Source: Corbicula japonica
Lineage: Eukaryota > Mollusca > Bivalvia > Venerida > Cyrenidae
Direction: 5' to 3'
DNA length: 64,000 nt
NCBI GenBank assembly: GCA_038501625.1
Contig: JAZAYU010000004.1
Coordinates: forward strand, 17,192,957-17,256,956
Made by a program: the position numbers and the translations under genes. Below the pieces are notes generated by a model. The model worked only from the letters and a program-made list of their open reading frames with translations. It was not told the origin of the DNA and ran no database searches. Positions 50,288 to 62,314 of the stretch are shown piece after piece (position 1 is the first letter of the stretch; each line of letters starts with the position of its first letter).

Positions 50288-51324
50288 CAGGAATCGCGGC
50301 AATGAATAAAAAGTCCTTTCGAGCAATAAACCGAGTGGAGCATCGTCGTAAGTTCTTTTGACTCTATATTACTCTGTATAACTCTTATGTGGTAAAACCA
50401 AAAAGTTAATAAAGCTGTATTCTAATTTGAAAAGGGATATTTTTTAAGGAAAGACATAAGAATCCTATGAATTTGCAATTGTTGAATTTAATGTTTTTTT
50501 AGCTAACTTAGTGACCCAGTTAACAATTTGCGGGGCTCTATAGCTCAAAACTTTAAACCTCATTATAGAAAAGTATGCAAATCTTTGACACTCGCTAGAT
50601 TGTCGGTACTTACAAATTCCTGATTTTCAAACAAATAACTTATTTCATAATACAATATTATCAACACAGAATAAATGTTGTTGTTTCTTAATTGTCATCA
50701 AAAATCGAAAGAGATTACTGAACTTTTGATAATCTGAATTGACAAAAACATATGTGATAACATTATTTTGTTGTTTGCATTGTAATTGTTTTTTTTTATT
50801 CTACATTTTTGTAATTAGGTACACCTTCTACAAGTAGATACCCTAAGAGTAAGCCACGGCTCCCGCAGAAAAGCGACGTCGACCGCCCAGGGTATAAAAT
50901 GATAATGCCCCTACTGGGGAACGAACCTGCACGGTCACAGTGCCTACAAGTGAGTATAAACTTTTCTAACGAGGAAATGGTGCTATCCTTGTAATTAGGG
51001 TCTTGCAAGAATCACCGAAAGAATTTAAGACAACAGTTGAACTTCAAAATGGTTCAACCTAGACGAGTATGTTAACGTATACTTGTATGCATTTTCATAT
51101 AAGTGTTTGTTTAAAACTGAACAATTAAAATTAATTTATATTTTTCGCACGTAAATAAGGAATTCACTTTATTTAAAAGTGTGCTATTAATCGTTTTGTG
51201 TTTTATAAAATGAAATTCAAAGACAACGGAGGAGAACTTCTTTATTATGTTCACATTATTTTATTTTATTACTATATTTTAGGTTATGACAAACAATGAT
51301 TTGTCACTTCCAAGAAAAAAGGAG
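50288..51324 (+). CDS. Candidate small three-exon gene (unknown function)
   Basis: There are three segments with good splice borders and matching phases. Segment 1 (about 50,291-50,350) follows ATTTATTTCAG and ends CATCGTC|GTAAGT. Segment 2 (about 50,819-50,950) lies between TTGTAATTAG and CAA|GTGAGT and is open for 43 codons. Segment 3 follows ACTATATTTTAG (about 51,281) and reads VMTNNDLSLPRKKE, then stop at 51,324. The joined frame from the first ATG is about 73 residues, basic and Pro/Ser-rich (KSFRAINRVEHRRTPSTSRY near the N terminus). No family was recognised. The 5' end may lie further upstream. Part of segment 2 might instead be a degenerate SINE in antisense (GGTTCGTTCCC on the minus strand). 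Confidence 0.3.
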
Positions 51325-51471
51325 TAAATGATGAAGAATAAGTTATTTAAGAAATCAGTTACATGTTAAACGAGAGAATGAATGATTTCGCTTGCCCTCC
51401 GAAGACCGGATATACGAAAGAAATTTATTATGAAAACAGCAAAAAAACCAAGTCAGCCGCATGAATGGAGT

Positions 51472-51473
<2 letters not shown>

Positions 51474-51516
<43 letters not shown>
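51474..51516 (+). repeat. (AAT)n microsatellite, LINE 3' tail
   Basis: Fourteen or so AAT units, directly after the LINE 3' end AATAAAGAATTT (minus strand). It serves as the element's tail rather than an independent microsatellite. A shorter AATAATAAT run at 51,652 lies inside the 3' untranslated region. Confidence 0.8.
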
Positions 51517-51519
<3 letters not shown>

Positions 51520-51821
51520 TCTTTATTTTTAGAGGATAACATATTTGGCAAAGCCATTCTTACATATGGTCCTCTTAAGAACAAGTACAAAAAGTTACAA
51601 ATTTACATTCATACATACATACATTCTCATAATATAATTGAAAGAAAGAAATAATAATAATAATAAAGTTACAATTTAAAATTTCAAGAACAATATGAAA
51701 AGGATGAAAGCAGACAAATTTAAATGATAAATTTTAACAAAACCAATTATAACAAAAGATTCGTTACCCAAACATTTGTAACATTTATACATAATTAAAC
51801 TGTAATTGTCCTGACAATGCA

Positions 51822-54775
51822 CTACATATTATCAAATAAGAATTTTTTAACATGTTTTTTAAATGATTTTACTGATTTGCATGTTTTTACACTCGGGGGA
51901 AGAGAGTTCCATAAATTTGGAGCAACAACTGAAAATGATTTACTGTATAATAGAGTGTTAAATTTTGGAACTAATAGCTAGATTCCCATTTGAAATAGAT
52001 CTTAATTGCCTGTCATTGCTATATGTTAGTTCTTTAAACATCGAAGTTATATACACAGGAGCTAAGTTATGTAATGCTTTGTAGGTTAGTAAAAGAATAT
52101 GGTATTTAATACGACATCGGATTGGCAGCCAGCTTAAATTTTTAAACATGATTGATGAAGGCGTAGTAAGCCCTGTCTTAAGAATAATTCGCGCTGCTCG
52201 TTTTTGTAGTTTTTCGATTTGAAAAAATATTGGATGAGTTAGTTCCGCCCCAAACCAAGCAACCATAATCAAATAAGGGAATTATATACGCATTGTAATA
52301 CTTTATCAAACAATCTTGAGAGACGTATGAAGATAATAACTGCATGAGAGTAAGTTTACGGGAAATCTGAGTAACCATATGATGAATGTGTAAGTTCCAA
52401 GTCAGTTTATTATCAATAATTACTCCTAGTAACCTTTGTTGGGTAACATTTGCAACAGGTGTATTATCGATATATAGGTTAATATCTGAGACCTGTGCAA
52501 GTCTGTTACGTGTCCCGATTAACATTACTGATGATTTTTCTGTATTTAGGAGCATGTCATTATTTACGCACCAGTTTAATACTGTATCATTTGCTGACTG
52601 CAATTTTTGTTTAATAATATCTACATTTTGGTCATGTGCATGTACAGTCGTGTCATCCGCAAAGAGGTCGGTCGAACAATCATTGATATATAAGGGTAGA
52701 TCATTGATAAACATAAGGAATAATACAGGTCCTAACACAGAGCCCTGTGGAACTCCCATTGTAACAGGCCGCGGCTCAGATACACTATTTTTAATTACAA
52801 CGCTCTGAACACGTCCGGTCAGGTAAGAATTGAAAAAATCGACAGCATTGTCAGAGAATTTGTAAATCTTAAGTTTATTTAAAAGCAGCTGGAAATCAAC
52901 TAAATCAAATGCTTTCCTGAGGTCGTAAAATACTGCCCCGGTTAATTCACCAGCATTCATATTTCCTAACCAGTTTTCAATTATTTTAACAAGGGCCTTT
53001 TGACATGAATGCAACTGTCTAAACCCCGATTGTCCTTCGTTAATTAAGTTGTACTTATTAAGGAAAGACAAAAGGTGTCTCACTATGTGTCGTTCAAATA
53101 TTTTTGATGTTACGGGAAGTATCGATATTGGTCTATAATTAGTAGGATTGGATTTGTCACCGGTTTTAAAACTCGGAAAAACTTTGGCATGTTTAAGGGA
53201 GTTAGGAAATGTATTATTGATAATACAGTTATTAATTAACTTTGTAATACTTGTAGCTATAACATTCGCAGATAGTTTAAATAATTTTGGACTAAGTCCA
53301 TCTAGACCAGTTGCTTTTGTTATGTCTAGTTTTCGTAAAAAATTCAAAACTTCATTTTCTTTAATAAAAGGAATAGTAAAGTAAATCAGTGAAATTTGGA
53401 ACTCTTGTATTCACAAATTCTTCCAATTTGTCAAGTGAACCATTATTTGGGATAATTCTATTGGTAGAGTTGATGTTATAAACGTCTTTAATATTGATAA
53501 AATACTCATTTAAAAACTTCGCAATTTCGCTGATGTCATTTATCGTACGCCCATCAATTTCAAGAGAGTTAATAATATCCCTATTCCCAGAGTTACCACG
53601 TAGGTCATTAATATGTTTCCATAAATACGAAATATTTTTCTTGTCTTCGATTGCAGATTCCATTAACCGTTGTTTGTTTTCCCTAATAAGGCACTTTACT
53701 TTGTTTCGCCAGTATGTATATAGTAGCCACTGTTTAGTTCTATGGTAATAATCTCTATTACGCCCTGCCTTAATAATATCTTCATTTATCCAATCAGGTC
53801 TACTAATATTCTTAACACGTTTGGTTTTTAAGGAAGAATGACAATTTAATACATACATAAAAGTGGCAGTCCATCTTTGAAATTCATCATCGGGGTTGCT
53901 GGATATTGAAAAATCTGAAAATGACTTTTGTAAATCACTTAAAAAGTCTGCTTCAGAAAACATTCGAAAAGATCGATAAGTAATTTCAGTATGTGTTAGT
54001 TTTGTATTGTTACTACCTTGTACACATCTTGTAAAACAAATTGGATAGTGATCACTAATCGCAACTTGAGCTACAAAAGAGTCAACAAAATTAATATCAC
54101 AGTTGCGGGCATATAAATGATCAATAATAGATGCTGACGATTTAGTTACGCGAGTGTGGTTTTTAATAAGTTGACATGATTTCTTATGCACTGTGCCCAT
54201 GCTTGGTTTTTAATAGAGTCGGTGTCAGTGCAATAATTTATATTAAAGTCACCAAGTATATACATTTCAAGATTACACATTGACGCGGTTTCAATCTGCC
54301 TTCCAAAACTTTCACTCCAACTAACTGGAGCCCACGGTGGTCGGTATACAGAGCAAACAAGAATTGGCTTGATACTTTTAATCCTTACCTCTACCCATAG
54401 GCTCTCAACATCATCATTTTCTAAGTCAAGCCTACGTGTATAATGTAGATGATCAGCTATGTATAAAACTATCCCACCCCGGACGTTTTACTAATACAAT
54501 GTATTTGTACAATCACGATCTTTTCGCTCGATAATAAAATTCGGAACAGAAATGATTTCGTTATCAACTTCATGATCTAGAAAGGTTTCGCATACTTCTA
54601 TTAAATCAATATTATTTGATCTATATACAAACTTTTTTAGTTCATCTAATTTAGAAAGTAGGTGATTAATGTTCAAATTTACGACATTAAATCCATGTTT
54701 AGAAAATGTACGTGGAGTTACATCATTTGTTTGAGAACAAGTATTAAAACAATTATTTACAGATAAACATTAAGA
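51822..54775 (-). pseudogene. LINE ORF2: endonuclease and reverse transcriptase, frameshifted
   Basis: Endonuclease: NLNINHLLSKLDELK, CETFLDHEV and IERKDRD, then after a shift near 54,490 GGIVLYIADHLHY, CSVYRPPWAP and LGDFN, then SASIIDHLYARN and SDHYP. Reverse transcriptase (52,178-53,347): KATGLDGLSPKLFK, YRPISILP, FYDLRKAFDLVD (first catalytic Asp), GVPQGSVLGPVLF, LFADDTTVH (catalytic DD), then LGVIIDNKLTW. The C-terminal region continues after a shift near 52,200 with LQKRAARIIL and APNLWNSLPPS. Frameshifts are visible near 52,200, 53,370, 54,190 and 54,490. All reverse transcriptase catalytic residues remain. Confidence 0.87.
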
Positions 54776-54973
54776 TGACCTGCAGTTTGTTTTTACTTTA
54801 AGTTTGCTATTTTGACATTTATTATAATGAATATTTAACATGGATTCGGAAGTACTGTATTAATTGTTTAAATTACATGTACATGGAAATTCATTACAAC
54901 TGTGGCAAATACCTGAGAGAGCACTATAGCTATTATGTATTTCAAGCGTCTGTAGTACATTGTCTTTGTATTT

Positions 54974-57594
54974 CTAATGATAATTGTTTCTTCCATGGTC
55001 GCTGCTGTTACTTGCTGGACGCCGCCGCTCATAATGCCGTATCTTGTCAAATGTTCGTCTACAGTCCACTCTAACGTGATTTGAAAGGCCACAGTTCGTA
55101 CATCGATTGGCATTGAAATGCCCGCGGGCGTTCATGTTGTATGCAGGGGGGTATCTTCTGCGGTTGTCTTGTCGAATCGAAGGCCTTTGTTGCTGTGTGC
55201 GTATAATAGGCGTCACTGCATGGATGATGTTGATTAACGTTCTGGTACCACGTACGTTGAGATGAATCCCATCATTGTGGTAGAGAGATTTTGCCACGGT
55301 CCTGTTGCCGTATATGAACGCATCGTGCCGGGCTTTCTATCAGCGTGAAAGATGCTTGTTTCTCAAGTCTCTGCAGTTTGGCATGTAGTTCTCGGACATC
55401 ACAGTCTCGCCTTGGTGCAACAGTACAAATGAATACTTTGCAATGATTTCGATTGAGTTCGTGTATTGTCTGCTCAAGGTCATCGATCTCAAAGGGCGCA
55501 GGGGACAGTTTCCGAGGCTTCCGCCAGAGTCTGGGACCCCGTGCAAGCTTACATTGACCGAAAATAAAAACTTTGCACAGCTAAAATTGTGTTGTTGTAC
55601 TTTCTGTGTTGCAGGAGTCTAGCTTTTTACAAACCACAACCAACTGTTCCACAGAACCAGTCATTTGAACTACACAGGCATTTAAAGTCACCCCAAGTCC
55701 TGATTTTCCAATGCAAATTTGGCCGAAATTCTACATATTTGAGAACCTGCAAAATATTTCCTGCAATGATTTTTCAAATAAAACCCCTTTCATGCTAATA
55801 TTTTATGTGTCCCTAATCTCCCAAGCAGCTGGAAAGTGTCTCCCATCCGTCTCGATTTTTCAGCATTCGACATTGAAATACCTCACCCCCAAGTTATTCT
55901 CAAATTCAGCCCGGCCGAATGCGTTTTCATCCGGCAACTGTTCAACTCAGAACATACAAAGCTAGCATCAATGCATTTGAGCCACTGTGATCAGATTTCA
56001 CATTTCATATACTATACAATATTAAAAAAGAATATGTCATCTTTAATTCAAACAATGATTTTAATGCATTTTAATCACGGCTACCCCAAATACTTAGAAA
56101 ATCGACCGGGATCAAAGTGCGAAACTATCCCCTGCCCCTAAACTGCAGGTTAGAAGAGTTCTGTGCAACATCATTTCCGCCAATATATATCACCACTTTG
56201 GATATATCTACAGTTTCCTCTGCTCGCAGATACACGCATACGTCTCTGATTCTTTTACCTCGTAGAGTTTTGACTGCAGTTAGATCGCTGAGACCGCGGG
56301 TGTGTATTCCTCGTAGTATAGAATCCCCTATTATCAAAGTATTTGTCCGTCGTATTCTGGGTGTTGATTGTTCATTTTGATCACTTATAACTTGGGGTGG
56401 TTGTTTGTTACAGGTTTTCTGTTCAGAGACTGTAGTCGGACTAGGCTGTTGTGACTTACCCAAGACTGCAGAGGGACTTAATTGTTTTGGTGTTGATGCC
56501 TTCAGCAAATCGTATATTGATTGAAATTTCTTCTGTGTGTTATGTATGCTTAGCTGTATATCATTTTCTATTTTCTCAGCTGAGTTTTCAAGATTACTAA
56601 CATTTTCCTCAGCATTTCTACTTTCAAACTTAACCTTATTCTTTATACACTGTAGTTCATCACGCAAGCTAGTGAATTCAGACCTGGATTCCTGAATGAA
56701 GCTATGAAGCGCCTGATTTAGGTTTTCCGTCATGTTGAAGAGTTTTCTCATTAATATTAGTTCAGGGGATTCTGTTGAAAATGTTTGACACTGAACATCT
56801 ACCGTTTCAACAAATCTTTCGTTATCGGTCTTGGTATCTATGCTTTTCAATTCCGACTGGGTGTTGTAATCAATTTGTACACCGGTGATAGCTGATTCAT
56901 CATCTTTTTTGTTACTGTCAGTACGGCGTATAGCACGTACACTCTCCACCTGGTCACGGAGCATTCGAACAGATTTATTTTCTACTGTTGCTTCTGTACG
57001 ATCAGTTTCTGGCCGTTTAATTGCATTCAATAGCTGTGTTAGCTCATTATTTAATTCACCCAGACTCAGCCCACGACTTCTTAGAACGTTTTCCATTTTA
57101 TTAAAAATTTCATGTAGGTCTTTTTCAAGAAAGGTGCCCACTTGTTTTCCGTTTATCAAGCACGATGACGTGGTGTGATACATATTTAATGTGTATTGAT
57201 GCCACTTACCGGAGACTACTCTGTATTTCTCGTCAACTACTCTGCCAAGCTGGTCCTGCACATGAGTCTTCTTACATTTTCTTTCATTCAAATCGACGAT
57301 AAAAAACTCATTCACCGATGTTTTGAAGATCTCGTACACTGCCGTGCTGAGGTATATCCTGACACCACCGCCCGTCTCCACAATTTCGACTTCCTTCCGA
57401 TCTAACGCCTGGCGCTTTTTCTCCAGCGATTTGTGCCGATTTAACACATAATTTCTTTTTTCTAACTCATATTGTCCGTTTTCTGCATCGTTGAAATCGT
57501 TCTTGTGACTTAAACTGTAGTCGCTAAGATTCTTTGGTGTTGTTTTGTTTGAATTTTCTATCACAGAAAGTTGTTGAGATGCCGAATCATCCAT
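54974..57594 (-). pseudogene. LINE ORF1: coiled region, SGNH esterase, CCHC knuckle; interrupted
   Basis: The N-terminal 489 codons (57,594-56,125) are open: Lys/Glu-rich with coiled-coil-like segments (around residues 150-190 and 280-370), then NTLIIGDSILRG (esterase block I, GDS) and IYIGGNDVAQ (block III, GxND). Coding then breaks at about 56,140 into unrelated sequence and resumes near 55,500 with ICTVAPRRDCDV, after a further shift SLYHNDGIHLN (block V, DxxH), and a zinc knuckle CTNCGLSNHVRVDC (C-x2-C-x4-H-x4-C). The esterase fold in ORF1 is known from CR1/L2-type LINEs. Start ATG 57,594 is the first of the long frame. Confidence 0.82.
55566..56138. mobile_element. Insertion of unknown type in LINE ORF1
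   Basis: ORF1 coding similarity stops at CTGCAG (56,139-56,144) and is regained by about 55,500. The sequence between, beginning on the minus strand TTTAGGGGCAGGGGATAG, has no ORF1-like coding and no recognised domain. No inverted ends were seen. Edges are approximate. An internal deletion plus replacement is a possible alternative. Confidence 0.45.
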
Positions 57595-57600
57595 ATTTTC

Positions 57601-58500
57601 AAAACTCGTCGACCAAATTGATTAAAATTTGTATCAAAATACGCGCCGTCAAAAAATCTATCAGATAATGCAGTATTTATTACTTATTACGCAGAAACTA
57701 CTGAAATATTTTTTTTTCATTTTTCGGCAACCCGCTTTCAAAATAAACAACTAAACGTCATGGCGTTTAGAACCAGAATGTGTTCGTGGTTCTTCTCGCT
57801 TCTCCTTTTGTTTGGTTCATGGAAGACGGAAATAGTGGGAATTTCAATAAATAATACTAAAGTCTTGAATATCATTGAAATATTTAAAAGCAGCTGAACA
57901 ATATTGTTGTTTTACAAGATCCTGGACAAAACCCGATGCTTGCTTGGACGTTCAGAACCTGATCAGTGTCACAACTGCAATGAAGGTGATTTATTCCGGA
58001 ATCTGACGATATTCTTTGATCTATTTAAGAAGTCGCTGTGTATGATGTAGATGCACAGTGGAAGCACATTTAAATAAAGTTTTAATAAATATCAGCTGGG
58101 ATCTGAGCTTAATAATATCTCAAAGGAACTCTTAACAAAGGAATTCCGCTGTAATTGGAAAAGTGATGCCCGGGCTCGTAATGTTCCCGTTATTGTGTCC
58201 ACACATACTGGAAGGAACCGCCAGAGTTTGAGAGATTTTAAGATTCTGATATTTTTATTATTATTTATGCTAAGTTCGTGTATTGTTAATATTTGTACTA
58301 GTTTCCTAAATGACCGTTTAAGAAATGTGTTATATAATTGATATTTGTTATGTGATTTACTTTTTACATTCTTTACAATTACATAATTAAGAATATCACA
58401 GTATTGTCAACATAGTTACGCGGTAAAATACGTATATTTCTTGATCGTTAATGTCCGAATAATAATAAATCTGCATTGTAACGCCGCATATCAGAATTGC
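57601..58500. other. Non-coding, with one short signal-peptide-like frame
   Basis: At 57,760-57,897 (plus) a 45-residue frame starts MAFRTRMCSWFFSLLLLFGS, which would serve as a signal peptide, but it stops after IFKSS and shows no further support. An exon-like piece (ATCCTGGACAAAACC to AATGAAG|GTGATT, 57,921-57,984) follows after TTTTACAAG. Neither is called as a gene. Confidence 0.3.
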
Positions 58501-58535
58501 CGCACGTTGTTAGGGTTGTTGCTGTTGTTGATGAT

Positions 58536-58553
58536 GATTGATTGATTGATTAT

Positions 58554-58622
<69 letters not shown>
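58536..58622 (+). repeat. (GATT)n microsatellite
   Basis: About twenty GATT units with one interruption (ATTATTTTATT). The minus-strand frame through it encodes only INQS repeats. Confidence 0.9.
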
Positions 58623-60820
58623 GTCGCCGACAAATTTTATTTCCCCAGAGCACATGTATGTGAAAATACTCGTTTCCACTTAGATTTTAATGAAGAAATG
58701 TATTTATCTCACGATATACTAATGTTTGCAAGCTCAGCGTATTCTAATTCATGTTCGAATGAACACGAACACACTAAAGCAAAAGAAAAACAGTTTGCAT
58801 AAGAACTGAAACAACTCAATCCGAAATAAGTATGCTGGTCTACAATCATTAGTGCCAATTCGTCAAAATAATGTAAGGGTTTTCATGAAATTCTTTCGGT
58901 TTCAGGGTCAAATCATTTTGAAGTACCTTTTCAAAACTCGACGTTAATTCCCACTGACAGACCAATGAAAGTAAAGAAATATAGTATCATGTGGCTGTAT
59001 TTATATTTGGATGCTTCCGTTGTTTCAAAAAAATGCTCTATTTACATAGAACAGACACACGCCAAAAGGAAATACCGTTTGAACAACAACTCTAGAATGA
59101 TACAAGGTCTAGAAAAATGAAACAGATGTCGCGTAAATCAGAAATTTTAGGTAGTATCAACTTGTGTTGACCATCAAACCGAAAGTAGACCCGAAAGTAA
59201 GTTATTCTTGAATTCCGGGCGTACCTTTTCGTACGGGATATTAATACCTGCCGATAAAGCTTAAATAATGGAATTTGTGTCTGAAAGATACACAATTTAA
59301 TAATCAAACTGAAGAGTTTAACACGTTATTAATGCAGGCGCGTAATAGCAGGGGCCGAGGCCGCGTCACCAATATTTCGGCAAGTCGCGGCCTCGGCGGC
59401 CAAGACTTCAAAATAGGGTTCTTGGGCGATTGTGGAATGCTATAAACAGTAATATCGTGCCAAAAGATCGTCGTTTTTACCTAGAAAATCGTTATGGCTT
59501 AGCTAATACACAATCAAGTGTCAACGTGAAGGAAACGGTGATGTGTCGCGGGATTGCTTGGGGGTGATAAACCAACAGTTGAGTAAGGAGCTAATCCCAG
59601 TTAAATGTATCAAATAAGTTGCGCGAAACAATGACGTATTCGAAGACCATAATCGGCCAAGAAAGCGCTTAAAATTGTATAAAATTTTATGACATAAAAT
59701 TAACATCATTTCCGAAGGAATATTCAGTAAATATGAATATACCACTATTACAAGTGCATCTTTTGTTATGCGTTCTTTGTACAATTATTACTTTTGCATA
59801 TAAAGATCTATGTATTATTGAAAGAATAGACGTCTAATTTATCTTATTGTTGGTTGTATTATTTCAGTACTCGAATATAATGATTTAAACGTTTTATATA
59901 CATGTGCACCAATTACTACATGTAATTGTATTATAAAATAAGAAACTTATTATATTGACATATCAGTCTATTATGCAGCTAAAATCATCTCTTCCGCAGC
60001 CCCAATGTTCAAATCGCTCCTACGCGCCTGTAATGGTACAAATGCTTATACACTGACTTCTTCATCAGAGATAGATAAAAGAGTAACCTTGGTCATTCCT
60101 TATATGCACATTTGCCTTTTTAGATAGAAAAGGGAAATTTGAAAGCTATCAAATCAGATAAATATGAAATTATAGCAGACTCGGTTTGATTGAGCCTGTT
60201 TATGGACAGTAATGGTCATGCATATTACTAACCACGCCGCCAAGCCCAAGTTTGAGCGCAAATCAATACTTACACAAATAAATATTTACGATTTTATCCA
60301 ACCCAAACGACGGTTGCAAATGGCGGTAAACATGGAACCTTCAATGCAGTATTTTCAGATTAACACCATTCAATGATCAACGGCGTATGGTGCTCAGATA
60401 AAGGAATAGGTTTGCCCTAAACGAGTAAACAATGGGCGGAACTAAACAGAAAAAACTCAACAAAGTTTTGTGAGGGGATCTGGGAATATAAATCAAGCAT
60501 ATCACAGAGAACGGCGTATACATGTAACCGGAAATGAGATAAAAGTTGAAGTAGTAGAAGTTGCAACAGAGAAGGCCAAAATTAAAAACCAGGAAGTATA
60601 TCCTAGGGTTATTGAATAACATCCAAATCTATATTTGCTGGGATATTTAGACCATCCATCTTAAACTGGCCGAAACATTAAAACAAAAGTTAATTTAAAA
60701 GTACTGTAAACATATATAAGTATCGTACTCAACGAATTTCAAGTATCCTGTTAATTAAAACGAATTTCAACGGACGTAACTGATAAAAACATTGATTGAG
60801 CCTTTTTAACAGACGGTTCT
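58623..60820. other. Non-coding stretch
   Basis: The only structure that I see is the GC-rich hairpin at 59,354-59,397. Frames of 60-90 codons here are without recognised domains. Confidence 0.4.
59354..59397. repeat. GC-rich perfect 12 bp stem hairpin
   Basis: GCCGAGGCCGCG (59,354-59,365) and CGCGGCCTCGGC (59,386-59,397) are exact inverted copies with a 20-base loop. The stem stands out in the AT-rich surroundings. Function unknown. Confidence 0.75.
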
Positions 60821-61192
60821 TATGATAATAATACTTTATGGACTTGTCAAGAGCTAACAGAGTCGCTCAATGTTTTTTATGGATAATATTTTATTAATGT
60901 CAGATTTGTTACCTCTATCTATAAACCAATAATAGGCATGCCAATGGGTACTAATTGTGTATCCGTTGTTGCGGATCTGATTTATACTGCTATGAAAGAG
61001 ACCTCAAGTTACCGGTATCTCTTTCTGTCTAACATCATCATGACATTTTTACAGCCTTAAACAAGGTACATTGATGATTCGTTAAATATATATCATAAAA
61101 AATTTTAAACTCTTAACAAAATATTTCTTAATGATATCAAGCTTAATAAAGAAAACAGTTCGGAAAAGCTAGCAAACTTTCTTGATTTAAAT

Positions 61193-62314
61193 TAGGGATG
61201 GCATCGACTACTCGAGTACTCGATCGAACGTCCGAGTATCGAGTACTAAATCTACTACTCGAGTAATCGGAAAAAAATAAAAATTTTGATATTAAAAAAA
61301 GAAATCCGTTTGTTTTGTTTGAAATTCATTTCTATATACGGCACGGTGGCAATTAGACACTATGCGTGATGCACTTAATCGCCACAGGTGACGTATTTTA
61401 CGCTTGAAGTGTCATTGTTGTGAAATAACAAACTGCCAAAATAAGTAACACTTGTTAATGGCACTTGTCAATAATGTCAATAAGCAATGTTTTTATAATG
61501 GTAATACAGATCTATTGTTTGCCAATCACCTGTGGTATCCATTTCGCACAAATGTATTGTTTGACAATTAGATAATTGGCGCTTCATACAGAAAATCAAG
61601 ACCGCCCTATATAGTCATTGATTGGTGCACTTGCATGTGATGATAATTTCTAATGTTTTATTGGTAAATGACGCAATCTATGAATATTAATGAAAATAAA
61701 AAGATAAAGTAAAATGATGTTAATGTTTAGTATCACATTCTTTAATTAAAGACCGAATTAATAACTTATTACATCAGCAAAATGCCTCCCGCAAAGTCGT
61801 CTGCGTGGAGTTACTTCAAACGGGCAGCAGACGGAAAAACAGTCAAATGTAGTTTCGAGTTGGTCTACAACGGGGGAACTACAAACATGCTTAACCATCT
61901 TAAGTTGAAACATGAAACGAGACCACCCCCCAAATGCAGACAGATGAGCTCTATGGTTTTAGTTTAGTTCGATTAATTTATTTGATTTGATTATTTCACG
62001 ACATAATATTATTCTGACCACCGTATATGTACATTTCGCATGACTGTGTTGTAACTTTGATACTATTTGTTTATTTATTTTAAAAATATAAAATAATAAA
62101 ATAACAAAACACAAATAAAAGATATAACACACTTTTGTTGTGTAAATCTTTATTAAAAGTTGGTATATGGTATAAATACTGAGTAGGTTGAAGCTGATAT
62201 TACACGAACGGTATTATCTCTATTAAAATCGGAAATCGTTCGAGTACTCGAGTACTCGATCGGAAGATCGTCCGAGTACTCGAGTACCAATTTTACTACT
62301 CGTTGCCATCCCTA
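61193..62314 (+). mobile_element. hAT element, non-autonomous, with BED finger remnant
   Basis: 1,122 bp, flanked by a perfect 8 bp duplication ATTTAAAT (61,185-61,192 and 62,315-62,322). Termini are TAGGGATGGCA and TGCCATCCCTA. Subterminal regions are full of CGAGTACTCGA palindromes on both sides (61,210-61,270 and 62,231-62,290). These would suit binding by a BED-finger transposase. It contains only a short BED-like frame. The duplication is intact, so the insertion is recent. Confidence 0.9.
61782..61967 (+). pseudogene. BED-type zinc finger remnant of hAT transposase (61 aa)
   Basis: The frame MPPAKSSAWSYFKRAADGKT, then VKCSFELVYNGGTTNMLNHL and KLKHE, has the aromatic start (W..YF), the GGTTNM.NHL.LKH end and the histidine pair of a BED finger. 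The second cysteine of the usual CxxC pair is missing (KCSFELVYN), apparently by loss of about four residues, so zinc binding should be impaired. The frame stops 20 residues after the finger, and no catalytic domain follows. Confidence 0.75.

Larger units (their letters stand above)
51474..57600 (-). mobile_element. LINE retrotransposon (CR1/L2/jockey-like group), decayed
   Basis: It is read on the minus strand: ORF1 (57,594-54,974), ORF2 (about 54,775-51,822), a 3' untranslated region and a terminal (ATT)n tail (51,474-51,516). The combination of an SGNH esterase in ORF1, an APE-type endonuclease plus reverse transcriptase in ORF2, no RNase H seen, and a microsatellite tail fits the CR1/L2-like group; I do not assign the clade. 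Both ORFs carry frameshifts, and ORF1 has a roughly 570 bp insertion, so this copy is dead. Its near-full length is unusual, because most genomic LINE copies are 5' truncated. Confidence 0.85.

Noticed and set aside
50796..51008. tRNA gene on the minus strand (GGTTCGTTCCC as B box)
   Set aside because: The T stem does not pair and no A box or acceptor stem can be formed. At most it is a degenerate SINE.
52386..52808. 140-codon plus-strand frame and others at 53,148, 53,494, 56,885
   Set aside because: These are antisense shadows of the LINE reverse transcriptase and ORF1.
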